Shown here one piece after another: positions 45,695-53,796 of a stretch of DNA of 64,000 nt; position 1 is the stretch's first letter; each line of letters starts with the position of its first letter. Origin of the DNA: Alcaligenaceae bacterium (GTDB lineage Bacteria > Pseudomonadota > Gammaproteobacteria > Burkholderiales > Burkholderiaceae_B); assembly GCA_013416405.1 (NCBI GenBank), contig JACCET010000005.1, forward strand, positions 248,001 to 312,000, read 5' to 3'. Made by a program: the position numbers and the translations under genes. A model generated the notes under the pieces. The model did no database searches. It was not told where the DNA came from and saw only the letters and a program-made list of their open reading frames with translations.

Positions 45695-45737
45695 TTGAGT
45701 GTTTTTTAATATTCGTGCATAGTCTGCCCGTACAGAC
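45695..45737 (+). promoter_or_regulatory. Candidate promoter and inverted repeat upstream of the ABC importer
   Basis: TTGAGT at 45695-45700 and CATAGT at 45718-45723 are separated by 17 bp in an AT-rich stretch, a plausible sigma-70 promoter. It overlaps GTCTGCCCGTACAGAC at 45722-45737, a 5-bp inverted repeat that could bind the upstream response regulator. I saw no sigma-54 -24/-12 element here, consistent with a regulator lacking AAA+. Confidence 0.4.
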
Positions 45738-45810
45738 GGAGTCCGGCCCAGCATGGGCGCGATCTGCCTGACGCAGCATGGAAAGAATAAACAAACACCA
45801 GGAGGAGTAA

Positions 45811-47136
45811 ATGAAGAAAATCTTGACCCTCAGCGCGACCGCCGCCGCGCTGCTGATGACGTCTGCCATGGCTTTTGCCGATACGGTAACCGTAGTCACC
45901 TCGTTCCCGCGCGACCTGACCGATCCGTTCAAGACCGCCTTCGAGGCCGCTCATCCGGGCACCACGCTCGAAGTGGTCAGCCGCAACACCAATGCTGCCG
46001 TTTCGCACCTGAAGGAAACCCAGAGTGCCAATAGTGTGGACTTGATGTGGGCCTCGGCTCCCGACGCCTTCGAGGTATTGAAGGCCGGCGGACTGCTTGC
46101 CAAGGTTGATGTAAAGTCCGACGGCATACCTGATGCGATCGGCGGTTATCCTATCAACGACACCGATGGCACCTATTACGGCTTCGCGGCTTCGGGCTAC
46201 GGCATCATGTATAACACCCGCTACGCCAAGGCCAACGACCTGCCCGTTGCCAAGGAATGGAACGATCTGAAACGCGCCGAGTACAACGGCCACGTTGCAA
46301 TGTCCGCACCTTCGCGTTCCGGTACCACGCACTTGACGGTTGAAACTCTACTACAGGGCGAAGGCTGGGATAAAGGCTGGGCCACCTGGAAATGGATCGC
46401 AGGCAATATGAACACCGTGACCGAACGCAGCTTTGGCGTACCCGATGCGGTGAACTCGGGCGCTACGGGTTTCGGTATCGTGATCGACTTCTTCGGCCTG
46501 GCATCCAAGGCTTCAGGCTTTCCGGTCGAACTGGTTTACCCAAGCGTAACCGCCATCGTGCCCGCGAACATTGGCGTCATCAAGAATGCACCCAATCAAG
46601 CAGGCGCGGTGAAGTTCATTGAATTCCTGCTGTCACCCAAGGGCCAGCAAATACTGCTGAATCCGGCCATTATGCGCTTGCCGGTCAATCCTGCCGCCTA
46701 CGAGAACGCACCCGAAGGCTTCCCCAACCCCTACGCCAAGGATTTTGCACCCGGTGCAATCGAATTCGATGTGGACGTGTCGGGAGAGCGTTATAACCTC
46801 GTGAACTCGCTGTTCGACGTGCTGATAACTTATCGTCTGGAAGACCTGCGCAACGCCGTTTCTGCCGTGCAAAAAGCTGAAGCGGCACATGCGAAAAGTG
46901 GCAATGACAAGGCCGCCGCCCTCATCACCGAGGCTCGCAAGCTGATCGAAGCCATGCCAATTACCGCAGAACAAGCATCAGATCCGTCATTCGCACACGT
47001 CTTCACCACCTCGCGCGCCAAGGCTGAAACCAAGGTCGTCGGACGCCAGGCCGAAGTTGAACAGGGTTGGGACAGCTTTGCGGTTGAAAACTATCGCAAG
47101 GCCCAAGAACTGGCCGAGCAAGCGGCAGCGCTGTAA
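45811..47136 (+). CDS. ABC transporter solute-binding protein (organophosphate/iron-type family)
   Basis: This 441-residue periplasmic protein starts after a strong AGGAGGAG site. The signal peptide is ILTLSATAAALLMTSAMAFA. Core blocks are VTVVTSFPRDLTDPFKTAFE, VDLMWASAPDAFEVLKAGG, MSAPSRSGTTHLTVETLLQG and TERSFGVPDAVNSGATGFG. The family includes iron (FbpA), 2-aminoethylphosphonate and hexose-phosphate (AfuA) binders. A C-terminal helical extension of about 100 residues is shared with the PgtC-like paralogue at 41769. With its permease and ATPase genes downstream it forms a complete importer. The ligand is probably a phosphorylated or otherwise anionic metabolite (inference). Confidence 0.88.
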   Translation: MKKILTLSATAAALLMTSAMAFADTVTVVTSFPRDLTDPFKTAFEAAHPGTTLEVVSRNTNAAVSHLKETQSANSVDLMWASAPDAFEVLKAGGLLAKVDVKSDGIPDAIGGYPINDTDGTYYGFAASGYGIMYNTRYAKANDLPVAKEWNDLKRAEYNGHVAMSAPSRSGTTHLTVETLLQGEGWDKGWATWKWIAGNMNTVTERSFGVPDAVNSGATGFGIVIDFFGLASKASGFPVELVYPSVTAIVPANIGVIKNAPNQAGAVKFIEFLLSPKGQQILLNPAIMRLPVNPAAYENAPEGFPNPYAKDFAPGAIEFDVDVSGERYNLVNSLFDVLITYRLEDLRNAVSAVQKAEAAHAKSGNDKAAALITEARKLIEAMPITAEQASDPSFAHVFTTSRAKAETKVVGRQAEVEQGWDSFAVENYRKAQELAEQAAAL

Positions 47137-47153
47137 CACGCCCGCACAGCTCC

Positions 47154-47190
47154 GCCAAGACCCGCGCCCTGATCGAGCGCGGGTCTTGGC
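47154..47190 (+). promoter_or_regulatory. 14-bp perfect intercistronic hairpin after the ABC binding-protein gene
   Basis: GCCAAGACCCGCGC at 47154-47167 pairs exactly with 47177-47190 around a 9-nt loop. No T-run follows. It sits between the binding-protein stop (47136) and the permease start (47215), as expected for a hairpin that keeps the binding-protein mRNA more abundant. Confidence 0.7.
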
Positions 47191-47214
47191 CCGCCCATTT
47201 CTTTTAGGACGAGC

Positions 47215-48954
47215 ATGACAGACACTATCTCTGGGGACGCCGCCCCGCGCCGCTTCACACTGTTTCCGCGCCTGTCGGGCGCTGCGGTTGCCGGCATCCT
47301 GATCGCGATCTTTCTGATGGCATTCCTCATTCTGCCAGTGGCGCAGGTGATCTATGTCGCCTTTCTGGATGCTCGCACCGGCGTCTTCACGCTACAGAAC
47401 TTCCAGGACTTCTTCAACACGACGCTGTTTCGCGAAAGCTTCGTGAACTCATTCTATGTCTCGGCAATGTCGGTGGTGGTTGCGACCGCGATAGCATTGC
47501 CACTAGCCTATATCACCACACGCTTTAATTTCGCCGGCACCGCCGCAATTCAGGCGCTGGGAATCATTCCGCTGATCATGCCCCCCTTCGTTGGCGCGGT
47601 GGCCATGTCGCTGCTGTTTGGCCGCAACGGTTCGATCAACCTGCTGCTGAACGAGTATTTCGGCTTTCGCATTCCGTTCATGGAGGGGCTCTCAGGGGTC
47701 ATCCTGGTTCAATCCATCCATTACTTCCCCTTCATTCTGATCAACCTGTCAGCAAGCCTGCGCAATATCGACCGCTCCATGGAAGAGGCGGCACAAAATC
47801 TGGGTTCTTATGGCATGCGGATGTTCCGCCGCATTGTGTTTCCGTTGGCCATGCCAGGCTATCTGGCCGGCGCCGCGCTGGTCTTTATCAAGGTCTTCGA
47901 CGATCTGGGCACACCTTTGCTGCTGAATGTGAACAACATGCTGGCGCCACAGGCCTATCTGCGCATCACCGGCGTCGGGATCAACGATCCCATGGGCTAT
48001 GTGATTTCTTTCATTCTGGTGGCGTTCTCGGTATTTTCACTTTGGGCCTCGTTCCTGTTCATGCGTGGCAAGGACTATGCAACGGTGCAAAAAGGGGGTG
48101 GCGGGCTGTCACGCCGCGACTTGAAGCCGCGCGAGAAATGGCTGGCATGGAGTGTGATCGGACTGATACTTGCCATGGTGCTGTCACCGCATATCGGACT
48201 GCTGCTGCTCGCATTCGGCACAATTTGGTCCTTTGCTCCGCTGCCCGACGGCTTTACCATCCAGCACTTCGGCACCGTCTTCACCCAATCCTCACAATAT
48301 GTCTGGAACACGCTAATCTATGCCGGTTCGGCCGCCGTGATCGATGTGGTTCTAGGCACGGCCATCGCCTATATTGTGATCCGCACCAAGCTGGCAGGAC
48401 GCAAATGGCTGGACTACATGGCAACTGCCGCGCTGGCGGTGCCAGGGGTGGTATTGGGCATAGGCTATCTGCGCATGTTCCACAGCATTCAGCTTCCATT
48501 CGGCCTGGGCCAGATGTCCAGCTTCTGGGGCATCATCATCGTGGCGCTGGCCGTACGTCGACTGCCCTATGCGCTGCGCGCATGCATGGCGGCGCTGCAA
48601 CAGATTTCGCTGTCGCTTGAAGAGGCGGCCGAAAGCCTGGGCGCATCGCGCACCAGCACCATAAGGCGCATCGTGGTGCCGCTGATGACGGGGGGCATAC
48701 TTGCCGGCTTCGTGACCAGTTTCGCCACGGCGGCGGTCGAGCTATCAGCAACCATCATGCTGGTTTCACGCTCATCTGATGCGCCCCTTGCTTACGGCAT
48801 CTACCTTTATATGCAATCGCCCGCGGGGCGCGGGCCCGGTGCTGCCCTTGGCATCTTGGCCGTTGTGATTGTGGCAATTGGCACCTATCTTTCACAGCGC
48901 ATCATCGAGCGCGAACGCACACGTCAAACCATGACCGGCGACGGACAGCACTAA
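47215..48954 (+). CDS. ABC transporter permease, two fused permease domains
   Basis: This 579-residue protein has about twelve membrane helices in two homologous halves. Each carries an EAA loop: EEAAQNLGSYGMRMFRRIVF near residue 190 and EEAAESLGASRTSTIRRIVV near residue 470. This FbpB/AfuB-type duplicated arrangement means a single gene supplies the whole pore. It works with the binding protein upstream and the ATPase starting 16 bp downstream. Confidence 0.92.
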   Translation: MTDTISGDAAPRRFTLFPRLSGAAVAGILIAIFLMAFLILPVAQVIYVAFLDARTGVFTLQNFQDFFNTTLFRESFVNSFYVSAMSVVVATAIALPLAYITTRFNFAGTAAIQALGIIPLIMPPFVGAVAMSLLFGRNGSINLLLNEYFGFRIPFMEGLSGVILVQSIHYFPFILINLSASLRNIDRSMEEAAQNLGSYGMRMFRRIVFPLAMPGYLAGAALVFIKVFDDLGTPLLLNVNNMLAPQAYLRITGVGINDPMGYVISFILVAFSVFSLWASFLFMRGKDYATVQKGGGGLSRRDLKPREKWLAWSVIGLILAMVLSPHIGLLLLAFGTIWSFAPLPDGFTIQHFGTVFTQSSQYVWNTLIYAGSAAVIDVVLGTAIAYIVIRTKLAGRKWLDYMATAALAVPGVVLGIGYLRMFHSIQLPFGLGQMSSFWGIIIVALAVRRLPYALRACMAALQQISLSLEEAAESLGASRTSTIRRIVVPLMTGGILAGFVTSFATAAVELSATIMLVSRSSDAPLAYGIYLYMQSPAGRGPGAALGILAVVIVAIGTYLSQRIIERERTRQTMTGDGQH

Positions 48955-48970
48955 GTTTCGGAGACCAAAT

Positions 48971-50014
48971 ATGACATCAAGCAAAGCAGGAATCCGTATC
49001 GAGGATCTGCACCTGTCCTTCGGTGCCACCAAGGTGCTGGAAGGCATCAACATGGTGATCGAACCCGGTGAATTCTTTGCATTCCTGGGACCCTCTGGCT
49101 CGGGAAAATCGACGCTGCTGCGCGCCATCGCGGGCTTTGGCCCCACGCCGCGCGGCCGCATCCTGATCGGGGATCGCGATATTGCCAACCTGCCTCCGTG
49201 GAAGCGCAATGTGGGCATGGTGTTCCAGTCGTATGCACTGTGGCCGCACATGTCGGTACGCAAGAACGTCGCCTTTGGCTTGGAAGAACGCAAGACGCCC
49301 GCACGCGAAATTGGCCCCAAGGTCGAGGCTGCGCTGGAAACCGTGAACCTGCTGGATCTGGCCGACCGCATGCCCGCGCAACTGTCGGGCGGTCAACAAC
49401 AGCGCGTGGCGCTGGCGCGCACCATCGCGATCGAACCACAAGTGCTGCTGCTGGACGAACCCCTGTCCAACCTTGATGCCGCGCTACGCGTCCAGATGCG
49501 GCGCGAGCTGTTGGCGCTGCAACGCAAGCTGGGCCTGACCACTATCTTCGTGACCCATGATCAGGAAGAAGCCAACACCACCTCGGATCGGATGGCAGTG
49601 CTGGACAAGGGCGTCATACAACAAATCGGCACACCGCAGGAACTTTATGATCATCCGGCCAATGCGTTTGTGGCAGGCTTTCTTGGCACAGCCAATATCC
49701 TGAACGGCACGATGCAGGACCAAGGATTCATGACTGCGGGTGGGCAGCGGCTGGCGGTGGCCAAGCCCGTTGAAAATGCCAGCCGCATCGTGTTGCGTCC
49801 GCAGAACGTTCGTCTGGCGGCAACGGGCGGCGACATCCCGGGCAAAGTCACCCATCGCGAGTTCCTGGGCAGCCAGATCCGCTATCTGGTGGAAACCCCG
49901 GACGGCCAGATCATCGTTGATACACAGCACTCAGCCGACGTGCCACCTCATGACGAAGGGGCACCGGTCTTCCTGACCATAGACAGTCACAGTGCCCCTT
50001 TGCTGACGGATTAA
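48971..50014 (+). CDS. ABC transporter ATP-binding protein
   Basis: The length is 347 residues. Walker A is FLGPSGSGKSTLLRAIAG near residue 40, Q-loop VGMVFQSYALWPHMSV, signature QLSGGQQQRVALARTI near 137, Walker B VLLLDEPLSNLDAALRV and H-loop FVTHDQEEANTTSDRMAVLD. A C-terminal TOBE-type regulatory domain (ILNGTMQDQGFMTAGGQRLA onward) completes the protein. The PotA/AfuC/FbpC subfamily is the best match. It energises the adjacent permease. The histidine phosphatase gene starts 7 bp after it. Confidence 0.93.
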   Translation: MTSSKAGIRIEDLHLSFGATKVLEGINMVIEPGEFFAFLGPSGSGKSTLLRAIAGFGPTPRGRILIGDRDIANLPPWKRNVGMVFQSYALWPHMSVRKNVAFGLEERKTPAREIGPKVEAALETVNLLDLADRMPAQLSGGQQQRVALARTIAIEPQVLLLDEPLSNLDAALRVQMRRELLALQRKLGLTTIFVTHDQEEANTTSDRMAVLDKGVIQQIGTPQELYDHPANAFVAGFLGTANILNGTMQDQGFMTAGGQRLAVAKPVENASRIVLRPQNVRLAATGGDIPGKVTHREFLGSQIRYLVETPDGQIIVDTQHSADVPPHDEGAPVFLTIDSHSAPLLTD

Positions 50015-50020
50015 CCGCAT

Positions 50021-50557
50021 ATGGTAGAACTCTGGTTTATTCGCCATTTCCGTACGCCGTGGAACAGTCAGGGCCGTTTGCAGGGCCAGCGCGACATCGC
50101 ACTGGACGATCCCATGGGGGCCCAGGATCTTGCCACGCTGGCCGCCAACCGGCAGGCGCTGGCCGATCAGAATTTCGCCCTGGTCCTGACTTCGCCTCTG
50201 AGCCGGGCACGCCAAACCGCAGAGCTGCACGGGTTTCCCGACGCAGAATCCGATCCCGACCTCGCTGAGATCGCTTTTGGGACATGGGAGGGACGCACCT
50301 GGGACGAACTGGATGCCGCCCACCCCGGCGCGTGGCAAAATGCGCTGCATACCCTTCCTCTGGGCGAAACCATGGACGATTTCAACGCCCGTATAGCTCG
50401 CGTGCGCGATCGTGCAAGGGCAGCCCAGGGGCCGGTTCTGGCCTTTGGCCACGGCGCATGGCTGGGCGGATTGCAGCTATTGCTGGAGGGACGGCGTGGC
50501 GGTATGTCGCGGCAAACACTAGCCAATGGAGCCTTGCATAAGCTGACATTGTTATAA
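50021..50557 (+). CDS. Phosphoglycerate-mutase-type histidine phosphatase
   Basis: This 178-residue protein has the catalytic histidine motif ELWFIRHFRTPWNSQGRLQG at residues 3-22, in which the usual RHG is RHF. TSPLSRARQTAELHG and LAEIAFGTWEGRTWDELDA follow, and the second catalytic histidine is in LAFGHGAWLGGLQLL. The fold covers sugar-phosphate and cobalamin-pathway phosphatases. It is the last gene of the ABC operon, 7 bp from the ATPase gene, so dephosphorylation of the imported compound is an attractive guess. The substrate is not proven by sequence. Confidence 0.88.
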   Translation: MVELWFIRHFRTPWNSQGRLQGQRDIALDDPMGAQDLATLAANRQALADQNFALVLTSPLSRARQTAELHGFPDAESDPDLAEIAFGTWEGRTWDELDAAHPGAWQNALHTLPLGETMDDFNARIARVRDRARAAQGPVLAFGHGAWLGGLQLLLEGRRGGMSRQTLANGALHKLTLL

Positions 50558-50582
50558 GATTGATCATGTTTGCGAGGACACA

Positions 50583-51056
50583 ATGGAAATTCGACGATTC
50601 AAATCTGGCGATGAGGGTGCGTTATTTCAGGTCTTTCTGTCGGCTGTACATGACATCGCATCACGCGACTACACCGTTGAACAAATCAAGGCTTGGGCGC
50701 CGGCAGATTTCCCCCCCGAACTGTGGGCTAGCCGCATGAGGGAATTACAACCGTTTGTCGTTGAGGTCGACGGTGACATTGCAGGCTACGCCGACATTCA
50801 GACTAACGGGTACATCGATCATTTCTTTGTGTCGGGGGCCTATCCGCGACAAGGCGTCGGCACGCAGCTAATGAATCGTATCCATGAACAAGCTCAGCTG
50901 ATTGGCCTTAACGAGCTCACGTCCGATGTAAGCCAAACCGCCCAGCCATTCTTTTCACACCATGGTTTTCATGTGGTGGAGCAAAGGTTACTGACTAAGC
51001 GGGGCGTGACACTGCAAAGTGGGTTAATGCGAAAAGACTTGCATCACGGAACATGA
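50583..51056 (+). CDS. GNAT-family N-acetyltransferase
   Basis: This 157-residue protein has a GNAT core, with an N-terminal strand/helix EIRRFKSGDEGALFQVFLSA and the acetyl-CoA loop FVSGAYPRQGVGTQLMNRIH near residue 82. The final strand is FFSHHGFHVVEQRL. The middle segment YADIQTNGYIDHFFVSG is typical of the YafP/PhnO-like group. The substrate is unknown. It lies 13 bp upstream of the ECF sigma factor gene and may be part of its module. Confidence 0.85.
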   Translation: MEIRRFKSGDEGALFQVFLSAVHDIASRDYTVEQIKAWAPADFPPELWASRMRELQPFVVEVDGDIAGYADIQTNGYIDHFFVSGAYPRQGVGTQLMNRIHEQAQLIGLNELTSDVSQTAQPFFSHHGFHVVEQRLLTKRGVTLQSGLMRKDLHHGT

Positions 51057-51069
51057 TTGCTTGAAAAAC

Positions 51070-51951
51070 ATGGACGACAATACGCACACCTTTAACCGCC
51101 TTCGTCCGCGGCTGCAGAAAATTGCCTATCGTATGCTCGGCACCACTGCGGACGCCGAAGACATCGTGCAAGACGCATGGTTGCGCTGGCATACCACAGC
51201 ACAACACGGTATAGAGAATCCGCAGGCCTGGCTGGTGTCCGTCACAACACGGCTGTCCATAGACAAATTACGCGCTGCCAAGACACAACGGGAATACTAT
51301 GCAGGCATATGGTTGCCCGAACCGCAGCTGACGGAACTGCCGGTCACCCCGGAAGAAATCAAAGAGCGCGCCGATGATGTATCAATGGCTTTTCTGCTGC
51401 TGCTTGAGCGGCTGACACCCGAAGCGCGTGCCGCTTTCCTGCTGCATGAAATTTTTGACATAGACTACGACCAGGTTGCAGAGATCCTGGCCAAGACGCA
51501 AGCGGCGTGCCGGCAATTAGTCAGCCGTGCGAAAACCCAGTTGCGCAACGACAAGCCGCGCCATGTCGTGCAGCAGGCCACGCATCACCGCTTGCTACAG
51601 GCTTTTGCACAGGTTCTCGATCGTGGCGACCTTGCCGACATCAATGCCTTGCTGGCTGAAGATGCCCTGCTGATGGGCGATGGCGGCGGTCAGGTACCCA
51701 GCTTCCCGCAACCACTGGCCGGGGGCCGACGTATTGCACAGCTCTTTTTTGCAGCGACGCGGCGCTACCAAGGCAAACTTACCCACCGATTGGTCGTTCT
51801 CAATGGGCAATGGTCGCTCTTGCGCTTTATTGATGGGCAGCTTGAGTCGGCCTTGATGTTCGAACTGGACGGCGGTCGCATAAGCCGTATCTATGCCCAG
51901 CGCAATCCGGCCAAGCTTACTCGGCTCGCCATCGAGCTCAATGGTACTTAA
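51070..51951 (+). CDS. ECF41-type RNA polymerase sigma factor (SigJ-like) with SnoaL-like C-terminal domain
   Basis: The length is 293 residues from MDDNTHTFNRLRPRLQKIAY; a TTG at 51061 would add three. Sigma region 2 has RMLGTTADAEDIVQDAWLRW and region 4 has IFDIDYDQVAEILAKTQAAC. The linker contains the ECF41-type WLPEP and GDGGGQVPSFPQPLAGG segments, and a SnoaL_2-like domain ends in RIYAQRNPAKL, the NPxKL-type motif used for regulation. ECF41 factors lack an anti-sigma partner; the C-terminal domain controls them. The adjacent carboxymuconolactone-decarboxylase gene is the standard target of this group. Confidence 0.88.
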   Translation: MDDNTHTFNRLRPRLQKIAYRMLGTTADAEDIVQDAWLRWHTTAQHGIENPQAWLVSVTTRLSIDKLRAAKTQREYYAGIWLPEPQLTELPVTPEEIKERADDVSMAFLLLLERLTPEARAAFLLHEIFDIDYDQVAEILAKTQAACRQLVSRAKTQLRNDKPRHVVQQATHHRLLQAFAQVLDRGDLADINALLAEDALLMGDGGGQVPSFPQPLAGGRRIAQLFFAATRRYQGKLTHRLVVLNGQWSLLRFIDGQLESALMFELDGGRISRIYAQRNPAKLTRLAIELNGT

Positions 51952-52052
51952 GCATGTTTGATGCCTGTCGGGCAACACGGTGTATCCCCTGTCATGGCTA
52001 CCGCCATACCTTGATTGAACCTACCATAGAAACATACTTTTTTGGAGAAATC

Positions 52053-52532
52053 ATGGCACAGCGTCTCAATCATATTCAGCAATCCCCAGAGCTATTCAAG
52101 AAGTACCAGGAATTCAGTAATCTTCTGAATAACAGCGCCGTAGAAATTTCCACCCGGCATCTTGTGTCCATCCGCGCATCACAGATCAACGGCTGCGGCT
52201 TTTGTCTGGACATGCACGTAAAGGAAGCCAAGATTCAAGGTGAGCGCGAGCTACGCCTGCATCACGTGGCTATATGGCGTGAATCCTCGCTGTTTTCGCC
52301 TCGCGAACGCGCCGCGCTGACCTGGACCGAGATACTGACCAAGCTGCCAGAACACGGCGTATCTGATGAGGTGTACGAGCAAGTGCTTACTCAGTTCAGT
52401 AAGCAAGAGCTATCCGATCTGACCTATGCTGTCATGGCCATCAATGGCTGGAATCGACTGAATATAGCCTTCCAGACAACACCGGGCTCGGCCGACAAAG
52501 CCTATGGCCTGGACAAAGCCAATCTGTCATAA
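52053..52532 (+). CDS. Carboxymuconolactone decarboxylase family protein (AhpD-like)
   Basis: This 159-residue protein starts after GGAGAAATC. The redox-active motif NGCGFCLDMHVKEAK (CxxC with the following histidine) is near residue 45. FSPRERAALTWTEILTKLPE is the second helix pair. AhpD-like members act as alkylhydroperoxidases, and this subgroup is the usual partner of ECF41 sigma factors, as here. The product is cytoplasmic. Its actual substrate is unknown. Confidence 0.88.
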   Translation: MAQRLNHIQQSPELFKKYQEFSNLLNNSAVEISTRHLVSIRASQINGCGFCLDMHVKEAKIQGERELRLHHVAIWRESSLFSPRERAALTWTEILTKLPEHGVSDEVYEQVLTQFSKQELSDLTYAVMAINGWNRLNIAFQTTPGSADKAYGLDKANLS

Positions 52533-52552
52533 GAGCCATCATGTCACAAAAC

Positions 52553-52588
52553 CGGGTATCCATACGTCTAGTTCAGTATGGATACCCG
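52553..52588 (+). terminator. 13-bp hairpin at the start of the LysR gene
   Basis: CGGGTATCCATAC at 52553-52565 pairs exactly with 52576-52588 around 10 nt. It follows the carboxymuconolactone-decarboxylase stop by 20 bp. The right arm contains the ATG (52578) of the LysR gene. There is no T-run, so it may be a weak terminator or a structure limiting LysR translation. Confidence 0.5.
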
Positions 52589-53600
52589 AACTTGCTCTCT
52601 TGTCCCCCACACGCAACTGCGCCACCCCTTAACTGGCGCAGTTGATGCGCTAGCCAGCAGCTTTGTCACCAGCTACGCAGGCGTAGTTGCCTTTCTTGCT
52701 GTTGCTGACGAAGGCAGCTTTTCGCGTGCAGGTGTTCGCCTGGGCATAGGCCGCTCTGCCGTCAGCCGCAGCGTGCAGAAACTCGAAACCCAGCTCAATG
52801 CCCGTCTGCTCCAGCGCACAACGCGCAGCACATCGTTAACCCGGGAAGGCGAACTCTTCTACGCAAATTGCCAGCCGGGGGTGGAGCGCATCATGCATGC
52901 CCTGGAAGCTATGCGCGAACTACGCGGCGGCCCTCCCAGAGGCCACCTGCGCATACAGTCAGCAGTAAGCTTCGGACGCACGGTCATTACGCCACTACTG
53001 CATGGCTTTCGTCAGCGCTATCCCGACATCACGCTGGAGCTTGTGCTGAACGATCTTCCTGCCGACTACGCTACTGACCGCATAGACGTTTCCTTTCGGG
53101 ACGGGAGCATGGAAGACAGCGATATTGTGGCACGTAAGCTGATTCCCATGCAGATGGTCGTGTGCGCATCGCCAGCCTATGTAAAGGCTCACGGAATGCC
53201 GCAGAATTTTGATGATCTTGACCAGCACCTGTGCATCAACTTTCGCTCTGCATCGGGTCGCGTCAAAGAATGGCATTTTAGGGCCGGCGGCACGTTGCAC
53301 AAGCATCTGCCACAAGCTCAGTACACCTTCAACGATATGGATTTGATCGTAGAGTCAGTGCTACAAGACCAGGGTATTGCTCAACTGCCGTCCTACTTGG
53401 TGCACGACCTGCTTCAAAGCCGCAAGCTGCTTGCCTGCCTGGCTGGGTATGCCCCCGATAAGGACGGCCACTACCTTTGCTACCCAAGCCGAAAACAGCT
53501 TCCCGATAGAACGCGAGCGTTCATAGATTACATCTTTGAGCACACCCACTTGATGGGTCAAGCTAGCCCGCCCGTCTTGGCCAGTATCACCGCAGCCTAA
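52578..53600 (+). CDS. LysR-family transcriptional regulator
   Basis: The length is 340 residues. The winged helix-turn-helix (FLAVADEGSFSRAGVRLGIG; RSAVSRSVQKLETQLNARLL) begins only near residue 38, because the start MDTRTCSLVPHTQLRHPLTG adds an unusual N-terminal stretch. A C-terminal periplasmic-binding-like effector domain of the CrgA/DmlR type follows. No better start codon exists in between. The ATG lies in the arm of a 13-bp hairpin. The target is unknown, and the flanking ECF41/CMD module or the DUF4148 and hydrolase genes are candidates. Confidence 0.87.
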   Translation: MDTRTCSLVPHTQLRHPLTGAVDALASSFVTSYAGVVAFLAVADEGSFSRAGVRLGIGRSAVSRSVQKLETQLNARLLQRTTRSTSLTREGELFYANCQPGVERIMHALEAMRELRGGPPRGHLRIQSAVSFGRTVITPLLHGFRQRYPDITLELVLNDLPADYATDRIDVSFRDGSMEDSDIVARKLIPMQMVVCASPAYVKAHGMPQNFDDLDQHLCINFRSASGRVKEWHFRAGGTLHKHLPQAQYTFNDMDLIVESVLQDQGIAQLPSYLVHDLLQSRKLLACLAGYAPDKDGHYLCYPSRKQLPDRTRAFIDYIFEHTHLMGQASPPVLASITAA

Positions 53601-53796
53601 GTCAGCAAGCAGCTCGGCCAAACCGATTGTTTCACTTATATGAATAGTATATTTCATATTAATACCTTTATTCAATAGCAAAGGACTATTAAAGTTACTA
53701 CATCGACGAGGGCAACAGATAAGCCACTCGCTGAAAGCCACCGGAAATAGTTTCTGCTCTGGCTTAACCAACATTTTGAATGAAAGGATAAACATC

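Noticed and set aside
45645-45810. Sigma-54 promoter upstream of the ABC importer, expected for a DctD-like regulator
   Set aside because: No GG-N10-GC element of TGGCAC/TTGCA type was seen, and the regulator lacks the AAA+ domain such promoters require.
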